A DNA stretch of 23,346 nt, from the NCBI GenBank assembly GCA_002305535.1, contig DBRE01000100.1, forward strand, positions 1,627-24,972. The letters are read 5' to 3'. The position numbers were made by a program, and so were the translations under genes. Numbering within the stretch: the stretch's first letter is position 1; each line of letters begins with the position of its first letter. Positions 22,708-23,346 of the stretch are shown one piece after another. Origin of the DNA: Syntrophomonas sp. UBA1376 (GTDB lineage: Bacteria > Bacillota > Syntrophomonadia > Syntrophomonadales > Syntrophomonadaceae). The notes beneath the pieces were generated by a model that was not told where the DNA came from, ran no database searches, and worked only from the letters and a program-made list of their open reading frames with translations.

Positions 22708-22962
22708 TTACTGTTTGGTCCTGTCAAAGGTAACCCAACCCCTTACACCTGCAACTACGAGGATAATTACGAAAATGGATACCCATCCCAAATCTATTGT
22801 TAACGAATCTATAGTTACCGGCCAAATGAGGGGGAGTTCAATTGAAGTCCTCTTACCAAATAAAGAAATTATAAATGAAATCAGGTACATCAGTACCAGG
22901 AGGGACACCAAACACGAAAACACTGCTTTTACGGTATGGAAGATCCTGGGCCCAAGTTTCAC
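22708..22962 (-). CDS. Small membrane protein, unknown function
   Basis: Protein of 84 aa from GTG 22962, which has AAAGGAG 9 nt upstream. An in-frame ATG at 22983 lies before that SD. Two hydrophobic segments are seen, about 10-33 (VKAVFSCLVSLLVLMYLISF) and 55-72 (LGWVSIFVIILVVAGV), with a polar loop carrying GKRTSIELP between them. The N-terminal KLGPRIFHTVKAV slightly recalls the start of aromatic-acid-exporter-like proteins, but length and the rest do not support that. It is convergent with the DUF3795 gene. Confidence 0.55.
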   Translation of the reverse strand: MKLGPRIFHTVKAVFSCLVSLLVLMYLISFIISLFGKRTSIELPLIWPVTIDSLTIDLGWVSIFVIILVVAGVRGWVTFDRTKQ

Positions 22963-23056
22963 AATAAAAAACTCCTTTCCCATAGGCACCATAGGCATCA
23001 GAGAGCGTTGACTGTTTAGGCAGTTTCGATGCCACGGCCCTCTTATGTCCACCCGC

Positions 23057-23244
23057 CTAAAGATCCAACATCTTTGTTACAATTAGAAAACCGATCGATC
23101 CTCCAATTAGGTAAAAACCGTGAATCTAATCAAATGTTCTATATCTGTGTAACCAGTAATCAAATATTGACCAATTCCGAATAAGGTAACTCCCGACAAG
23201 CCACCCGCTGCTATATTTAAGAAGCGCCTTAAATTTTTATGCAT
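23057..23244 (-). pseudogene. Small membrane protein gene with apparent -1 frameshift
   Basis: ATG 23244 has a strong SD (GGAGGTG, 8 nt) and opens a 45-aa frame, MHKNLRRFLNIAAGG... to IRFTVFT, ending at TAA 23107-23109. Adding one T to the T5 run at 23117-23113 (minus strand) continues the product as YLIGGSIGFLIVTKMLDL to a TAG at 23057. That piece is a convincing second membrane helix, giving a protein of about 63 aa with two helices. It could be a real mutation, a sequence error in a homopolymer, or slippage. The family is not recognised. Confidence 0.45.
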
Positions 23245-23265
23245 AAAGACCCCACCTCCATGATC

Positions 23266-23279
23266 ATGACTGAAGTCAT
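23266..23279. promoter_or_regulatory. Palindrome upstream of the small membrane gene
   Basis: ATGACT-GA-AGTCAT, perfect 6-bp arms with a 2-bp centre, 22 bp before the ATG at 23244. This is a plausible operator or part of a repeat unit; nothing shows a bound regulator. Confidence 0.3.
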
Positions 23280-23284
23280 CCTTC

Positions 23285-23315
23285 GTGTCATTGCGGGCCT
23301 AGCGCAGCAATCTCG
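23285..23315. repeat. REP-like dispersed repeat
   Basis: GTGTCATTGCGGGCCTAGCG then CAGCAATCTCG: ATTGC and GCAAT arms flank a GC-rich centre. This resembles the widely scattered TCATTGCGAG...GCAATCTCG palindromes of many anaerobe genomes. A partly similar sequence is present at 13943-14020. Confidence 0.5.
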
Positions 23316-23346
23316 AACAAGGATTACAGACAATGTTGAAAAGAGA

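Noticed and set aside
22963..23056. Longer form of the 84-aa membrane protein starting at 23052
   Set aside because: The added 30 residues are not membrane-like and have no SD; AAAGGAG precedes the GTG at 22962.
1..23346. CRISPR arrays, rRNA genes, prophage or integrase genes
   Set aside because: No regularly spaced repeats, rRNA signatures or phage/integrase proteins were seen; the only mobile element is the IS21 copy.

Overview
The window looks like the chromosome of an anaerobic, endospore-forming, selenocysteine-using member of the Firmicutes (class Clostridia). The evidence is a YyaC-type sporulation protein, a complete SelA/SelB pair plus a tRNA-Sec gene, several GTG/TTG starts with strong Shine-Dalgarno (SD) sites, and proteins of the 2-hydroxyacyl-CoA dehydratase activator family. 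A Syntrophomonas-like syntroph would fit, but the genus is inference. No selD is present, and no gene with a recoded in-frame TGA is visible.

Region 1 (1-13178, minus strand). The window opens inside the 3' end of selC (tRNA-Sec), which has its own near-consensus promoter and is insulated by a hairpin. Upstream of it lies a collinear run of twelve genes with gaps of at most 60 bp. In transcription order they are: a YkvI-like membrane transporter, selA, selB, two paralogous CoA-enzyme-activase-related proteins (COG3580 and COG3581 types), a BadF/HgdC-type ATPase activator, livK, livH, livM, livG, livF and a CBS-CBS-ACT sensor protein. Many junctions are stop/start overlaps. The SD of selA is built into the last codons of the transporter gene. 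The run joins selenocysteine decoding, a radical-type activator cassette and branched-chain-type amino acid uptake.

Region 2 (13235-16094). yyaC lies divergently on the plus strand behind a sigma-F-like promoter. It is followed by a short stretch with dispersed-repeat character, then a minus-strand trio: M23 endopeptidase, bactofilin and phosphoribosyltransferase. The first two overlap, and the third follows after a 5-nt gap.

Region 3 (16233-19565, plus strand). larC (nickel-pincer cofactor synthesis) stands as one uninterrupted frame, followed by a 56-aa membrane protein, an Asp/Glu-type racemase and a membrane diguanylate cyclase with an intact GGDEF motif but no I-site.

Region 4 (19637-22624). 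A complete 2260-bp IS21-family element (istA/istB) has terminal and subterminal repeats and a perfect 7-bp target duplication, ATTAGGA. It sits between a good sigma-A promoter and a fold-rich 121-nt leader in front of a cysteine-rich DUF3795 protein. The insertion therefore appears to have split a promoter from its leader and gene.

Region 5 (22625-23346) holds small membrane-protein genes on the minus strand. One of them appears frameshifted at a T5 tract. The window ends in a dispersed-repeat-like sequence.
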